The position numbers and the translations under genes were made by a program. Below are positions 59,231 to 64,000 of a DNA stretch of 64,000 nucleotides, in pieces. Origin of the DNA: Collybiopsis luxurians FD-317 M1 (taxonomy: Eukaryota; Basidiomycota; Agaricomycetes; Agaricales; Omphalotaceae); NCBI GenBank assembly GCA_000827265.1, contig KN834817.1:149812-213811 (forward strand), given 5' to 3'. Position 1 is the stretch's first letter, and each line of letters opens with the position of its first letter. The notes under the pieces were generated by a model. That model made no database searches and was not told the DNA's origin. It saw nothing but the letters and a program-made list of their open reading frames with translations.

Positions 59231-59777
59231 AGTGGTGCACAAACTCAGGTTGTTCACAGAAAGTTGTATACTGGGAGGAGACGTTAAAGGGGAGGGCAAA
59301 GATGGGGTTTCGAGTTCAAGGGAGTCTACATTGCTGTTGCGGCGTCACAGCACTTGACAAAACACGCTGTGGCCGCATGCCTGTCAGACGTCACAATAAC
59401 TATAACTTCAGCATCATATTGAGCACATGTTTCAATCATGCCGTAAGTTATCCGTAAATTTGAAGTACACCCCACGTAAGATTTGCATACTATCAATGGA
59501 CCAAAGTCGGTGCTGAACATAAGTATTAGTATAGAAAAAACTGCAGTTCTGGTCACGTAGCCGTGACGTTAGGTCTAGTGTTGCCGCAGCTCGGCTAGCC
59601 GCGGCTCTCACACCCAGCCGGCTCAATAGCTGACTCCAAAAAGCTTTAGCCGACTTGAGCTGGCTTCAAGCTGGCCAGCCGAAAGAAAAATCCCCTATGA
59701 AATCAAAAAAAAAAAAAAAACTTCTATAATAATTGCCTGCTACAGTCAGCACAAAGATGAATGAACCGCACAGGGTG
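59231..59777. other. Intergenic; GC-rich AGCCGGCT-type patch followed by poly-A
   Basis: At about 59577-59690 there are repeated AGCCGGCT, GGCTAGCCGCGGCT and GGCTGGCC-like palindromic strings. A run of about 16 A follows at 59705-59720. This could be the 3' end of a retroposed element (SINE-like), but no pol III boxes or target duplication were identified. Confidence 0.35.
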
Positions 59778-59778
59778 C

Positions 59779-60370
59779 TACTATCAATGTCCCAGAGTTG
59801 CAACCGAAAATGTCAGTATAGAAAAACTTGTGCATTCTTCAGCAGATGAGCTCTATTTTTTCCATATATTGTAAGTATATCCTAAACCTAAATTTAGCCA
59901 AGTTTGAGGATATTAGAATGGCTCCAGGTGTAGCCAACGCGAAGCCGGTTTGAGGTTAGAAAATGGCGGGAGTTGCAATCCGGTCCGGCGATTCCGAAGC
60001 ATATGGGAAAATTGCAACTTACGTTCTCGTGGCCTGTTTGAAGCAAGTTCTAGGTGATACTCAAGTCCCAAAAATTGCAGAACGAGTGAATTAGTATTAA
60101 ATAGGTGTAATATGGCTACAGTATAAGTTTTGGGAGTTTTGAAGCAGTCTAAGTACAAGCCAGCGTCGAAAAATGACTGGCAACTGGTGTTTCAATATTT
60201 TCAGAAAATCCTCAATATGTTTCTCGTAATATTTCACATCTTAAAATAAATAGGCCTCTTGCATACATATATAAGAGCTTGGATTAAAATTTTGAAGAGT
60301 AACAGATGGAAATTGCGCTCAAACGAAAGGATTTATTTGCCCGATTGCAACTCTGGGACATTGATAGTAG
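59779..60370. mobile_element. MITE with about 27-bp terminal inverted repeats, possible TA target duplication
   Basis: The left terminus 59781-59806 (CTATCAATGTCCCAGAGTTG...) and the right terminus 60342-60368 are inverted copies with a single mismatch. Each is flanked by TA (59779-59780 and 60369-60370). The element is about 588 bp with no transposase. TA duplication plus TIRs suggests a Tc1/mariner-like family, though the TIR sequence itself is not one I recognise. Internal GTTGCAATCCGGT- and AATTGCAACTTAC-like strings echo the TIR. Confidence 0.75.
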
Positions 60371-60975
60371 GCCTCGAGTGAGCGCTTAGCGGATGCTGTG
60401 AACTGACATAAGTTACACTGCCTGATGTCATTACATGGCCTGACGTGGCAAAATTTCTCAGCAAGGGTTACAGCAAAGTATGAATTTGTACACCGGCATC
60501 GGGACCGGACGTTCCATGATTCATGATAATGATCCTTAGCGCCGTCCTTCGACGGCAATCCCCGACTCTCGCGGGAGATCCATAAAATTAGAGGTTCGCT
60601 CGTTTACTATAGTTGATACAATGTTCGTAGCTACACAAGCCATCGAGTGTCCATCTGTACATGTTATCATCGTTCGTGAGGCAATCATATCGATCGGGAA
60701 AGGTTAATTTGGCAGTAGAGTTGTCATCAAGGGATCTCCAAGCTGCTGGACATGAATCTAGCGAATGATAATTTTTATTGTTGATGGTGGATATCTCTGT
60801 ATCTAGGGGATTAATACTCATGGAAGGAAGTAGATCCACACTATCGCAAGAGATGTATTGTCACTGGATAATTTGTTTATAATAGGGAAGGCGAATTGAG
60901 GTAGGTGTCATGAAGCAGCAAGTTGTGGTGCTACAAAATCCTATGATGAAGGGCATTATGGATTCGGAACAAGAT
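60371..60975. other. Intergenic or 3' region
   Basis: Contains a GC-rich inverted-repeat-like segment at 60541-60575 (CCGTCCTTCGACGG, then AATCCCCGACTCTCG). A minus-strand open frame at 60588-60839 is unrecognised and may be 3' sequence of the next gene. Confidence 0.35.
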
Positions 60976-61587
60976 TCATAGATTTTTATGTGTTGTTTCT
61001 ATGGATGGATTAGAGTGAGGATCATCTTGAGAAAAGTTTGGCCAACCGCTTTCCATTCTAAGTATCTGCCGCAGTAGTTTTCCACTAATTCTGGAGTTTG
61101 GGTCGAGATAAGTTGCCAATGAGAGGATAATCCGAATTGATACCACCTCTGTGAGTAATTCTTGGGAGAGATTATTATTAGAAGAACCATTATGAGAAGG
61201 AGCCAAGTATGGCAAGATTCTTTTTTCTTTATACAAAATTCCCGGTCCATGACGAACCTTTGCCAGATCATTCTCAGAAGCATTTTTAAAAACATCTTCT
61301 ATACGAGATATAAATGAGTGGGCATTGAAAATATGAGATGTATGTTGCATTGGATCTGCATACTGATATGATGATACTACCAATGTTGTAACTGCTGAAC
61401 CAAATTCATTTCCAAACTCCAAAGATGCAGATCGATAATCACTAGGTACTGTACATTCCACAGGAACAGATTTAGCAAACAAACGTTCACTAAATTCAAC
61501 CACACGATGATGCAGAGCTTTAACAGCTTCTGATTTATTCATCCGACTATATTGTCTTTGAAGACTTGATATTGGAAGCTCAAACAA
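60976..61587 (-). CDS. Hypothetical protein, long exon
   Basis: An open exon of 203 codons without a family I recognise. It includes NKSEAVKALHHRVVEFSERL, RSASLEFGNEFGSAVTTL, FISRIEDVFKNASEN and LSQELLTEVVSIRIILSLAT. It appears alpha-helical and soluble, with no signal peptide or membrane segment. There is no ATG at the 5' end of the open stretch, so either an upstream exon joins at the acceptor near 61600 or translation starts at the internal ATG at 61542. CpG content is normal, unlike the decayed genes, suggesting a genuine gene. It lies between GC-rich inverted segments at 60541 and 61957. Confidence 0.5.
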   Translation of the reverse strand: MFELPISSLQRQYSRMNKSEAVKALHHRVVEFSERLFAKSVPVECTVPSDYRSASLEFGNEFGSAVTTLVVSSYQYADPMQHTSHIFNAHSFISRIEDVFKNASENDLAKVRHGPGILYKEKRILPYLAPSHNGSSNNNLSQELLTEVVSIRIILSLATYLDPNSRISGKLLRQILRMESGWPNFSQDDPHSNPSIETTHKNL

Positions 61588-62271
61588 TTTCTGTTCAAGA
61601 GAACCTACGAAATGCAGTGAAAGTCACGGAGGAGGAGATCCACACAAAGTATCGAAAATTTCACCAAGCGAATCCATTTTATTTGATCAAAATATTTTGT
61701 TTGTTTGATATAATATCACGTATACGTATAAAGTTACACCTTCGGATATGAACCGTTGGTAAAGGTCTAACGCTGCTCGCTGCTCGACGTGGAAGCAAAA
61801 GACAAGAAACAAACTAAGATCCGAATGAATGATATAAAGTACCTGAATCACGAGCATGTACTAAACACGAGAATGTGGAGTGGGAATGAAACTTCCTTTA
61901 AGCGTAATTTTTTGAATTTTCAGTCCGATCGCAGCTTACAAGACCCTCCTCTCTTCGAGAGTCGGGGATGCGGACCTCCGGCCACCGACGGAAGGACGTC
62001 CTCAGAAGCTTGAAACATAAGTTATAGGATCATCAATTGAGTCATTTTCTAAAACCCATCTCGGATGGAGACCATCCTGTATCTATTTTGCTTGCGATGT
62101 CCAAACAATGTTCATACAAGATACCCTGGATTGTCCATGGATGTAGTAATATTCATCATTGCTCTGCTCCTCAGCTTATTGTATATGAATTTAATTCCAA
62201 TATTCCTCATATTGGTAGTAAAGCAGCGATATTATTACTCGGAAAACTACAAATATTTTAACTGCGTGTAT
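61588..62271. other. Intergenic with a GC-rich segment
   Basis: A segment at 61957-61997 (CGAGAGTCGGGGATGCGGAC then CTCCGG...CGACGGAAGGAC) is largely the inverse of 60541-60575. No gene recognised. Confidence 0.35.
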
Positions 62272-63557
62272 CTATTCACTGTCGTCCAATGTGATACCAC
62301 TTTCCGTAGCAATCCCTTCCAGATTTTTGGCCTTATCGGTATCGTAATTCTCCTGATCTTTGTCCAGAATGCGAGCAAAAACTCTGATTGAAGATCATAA
62401 GAGCCAAGTAACAGAAAATGATAGTAACGATTACTAACCTTGAAATCTTCCGAATGTCATTCTTCTTTTCACTTCGTATTCTTTCCAACTGAGTATCAAC
62501 GGCGTTCCAAAAGTTGGCACCTGGCTTTCCAGTTGCAGTTGCTTGCGCCTCTTTGACGTAGACACTCCACTGAGAAAATATGAGCATCTCTGTCCTGCTC
62601 AAGATATATCTGAACATACCAAAAAGGCAATGCTGGCCACAATGGGAATAGAGACATCAACACTACAGCTTTTCCCGCCAGCCTCTGCAATGACATTACG
62701 AGAAAGCTCTACTACTCCAGTGAAGGGCCCAGTGAAGCAGTTGGTCAGAATGTCAAATGTTCCAAGAGACTCCCCGATCTGGGTAGTGACAGTGAGAAAA
62801 GATCAAATGTTCGGAGCGAGGACTCACCGCATCTTTGGTTCCATTTCAGAAATGTGTAAACCTGGAGCCCGCCTTGCCTTTCAGCTGCTGCATGGTAGTT
62901 TTACTCTCGGCCATTGCTGGAGTCAACCATCGTTGATGGTCCTTCAGCCAATTCTAAACAGAGGATATTGTACCCATTCTATACCAAAGGATGCATGTTA
63001 CGTACCATTAATGTGTCCTTGGGACCACACTTCGCAGCGTCCTGAACGTATGCGGGAATTGCTGGGTCAAGAAAAATTTTAACAGCCAGGTCATCAATTT
63101 TAGCCTGTACAAAGAGTTTCAGAGTCTGTGACGAGTTTGACCAATTCCGTAAAACATACATTCAAATCTAAAGAGATAGTTGCAGGAGTATTAGGTGGAT
63201 GGACAGAATCCAGTTTTTGCTCGATATTCAGGGTGCGGGCAGCAAGCCAGACTTGATATTGACCAACGCCAGCGAACTGCAGTCTCTGAGCCACATTTAC
63301 GATAAGAGAACATTTTGAACACTTGCCTTTGCCACCTGGTGTAACTCTGCTTGATTTTCCGTTTTTAAATGGAGATTGCGAGATAGATTTTGGGCATACT
63401 GGGTCAAGTCAGCAGGATGTTTGTGGTTGCAATTCAGGCCAGGAAACAAGGAAGTGAAATGAGAGTTTGGAGTGGGTGTCTCTGGAGCTTGATCTGAATT
63501 CACTGATGCAAGAGCTAAAGCGGTCTCTATCCCTGGAGTGCTGAATGGCGTCGCCAT
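62272..63557 (-). CDS. Hypothetical multi-exon protein, possible in-frame TGA
   Basis: ATG at 63557 (ATPFSTPGIETALALASVN). Minus-strand exons chain cleanly: ...ELHQVAKA then RLQFAGVGQYQVWLAARTL, ISLDLN then AKIDDLAVKIFLDPAIPAYV, then NWLKDHQRWLTPAMAESKT. After GSRFTHF there is a TGA (62846-62848), then NGTKDAIG leading by a gtgagt intron to ESLGTFDILTNCFTGPF and VDVSIPIVASIAFL. Next come WSVYVKEAQATATGKPGANF, RIRSEKKNDIRKIS, and the last exon VFARILDKDQENYD to TAG at 62272-62274. That is about 310 residues. The TGA reverts to CGA (Arg). The family is unknown; the short W...YV...W..VD..L..IR pattern suggests a helical bundle. Confidence 0.5.
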
Positions 63558-64000
63558 TGATGATCTGGCATTTTCACTCAGTGGCAAAGATGTGTCAGGC
63601 AGAATAGTTTCTGCAGATAGAGGGGTAGGACCTGATTTAGATGAGCTGGGCGGTGAGCTGTGGAGGCACTCATCAAGAGATGCGATCCTGTGCGGAAGAG
63701 AGCAATGTTCAAAGGAAAAAAAAAAAGGAGGCGGTGAAGTTTGTGACTAAGTTCTGCCTTCCCACGCAGCATCCTCCTCCATGCTCGGGTGCTTTCTTTG
63801 AGCTCAGTTTAAGCTGACTGACCACGCTGTTCTCCCGTTCTGCCAGGGGATATCCTTGAACAATTTCGAGCTCAAAACACTCCTTAGATGCACTGCTTCA
63901 CAACCCACTATCATCCTACCTTTTCATCTGTTACTCTAAATTATCAGGTGGGCTCCATTTTTTTTACCGCCAAAAACCAACACTTCGGAAGTCTCCTAAA
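63558..64000. other. Upstream region of the last gene, no further gene
   Basis: CpG-containing sequence with an A-rich run at about 63715-63728. It is probably promoter or 5' UTR of the minus-strand gene; nothing else was recognised. Confidence 0.35.

Noticed and set aside
59577..59720. SINE retroposon
   Set aside because: GC-rich patch plus poly-A is suggestive, but no A and B boxes, no tRNA-like head and no target duplication could be seen.
62543..63082. Plus-strand 179-codon open frame
   Set aside because: It overlaps minus-strand exons that chain through proper GT-AG introns; no family signature on the plus strand.

Overview
The window looks like draft genomic DNA from a mushroom-forming basidiomycete (Agaricomycetes). 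The signs are many short GT-AG introns of about 45-75 nt, an agaricomycete-type JmjC protein, NACHT-ankyrin remains, F-box/LRR-like proteins, a Zn2Cys6 protein, a fungal Helitron and one assembly gap. The species cannot be named from sequence alone. No rRNA, tRNA, CRISPR or bacterial operon structure was seen.

Layout. 1-3.1 kb is gene-poor. 3.1-7.1 kb holds a nine-exon JmjC-oxygenase-like gene and a co-oriented coiled-coil gene built from tandemly duplicated exon+intron units. 8-39 kb is an accessory island: an F-box gene, a decayed Helitron (minus strand) with a divergent neighbour, a SKP1 copy, a Cys-rich gene, five copies in various states of decay of one F-box-like family, and a second F-box gene. 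39-44 kb is better preserved: a Zn2Cys6 protein split by introns inside its zinc cluster, an acidic micro-exon gene, and a 2OG/Fe(II)-dioxygenase-like gene. 45-50.5 kb holds a Pro/Gln-rich zinc-finger-like gene cut by the gap, and a decayed NACHT-ankyrin gene. 52.9-58.6 kb is one extraordinary minus-strand gene. 58.8-64 kb holds small hypothetical genes and a MITE.

Main discovery. The apparent about 5-kb minisatellite at 53.0-58.0 kb is, on the minus strand, a train of complete minimal introns (GTRAGT-type donor, CTNAC-like branch site, pyrimidine-rich tract, AG). Successive introns are separated by exactly 3 nt at 67 of 69 junctions and by 1 nt at the other two. The 3-nt spacers vary while the splice signals are conserved, and the rare non-GT donors are all GCAAGT. 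The upstream exons supply a reading frame that stays open through the train and into a terminal exon with a stop. It encodes a very hydrophobic C-terminus. I interpret it as a gene with about 70 one-codon micro-exons that grew by tandem duplication of an intron plus a codon. Two other genes in the window (5.8-7.1 kb and 41.2-42.0 kb) show the same mode of growth with longer symmetric exons.

Second theme. In many otherwise readable genes (Helitron, SKP1, JmjC, the F-box-like family, NACHT-ankyrin) the premature stops are TGA/TAA/TAG at places where reversing a single C-to-T change restores Arg or Gln. This fits deamination of methylated CpG or a RIP-like process over this accessory DNA.
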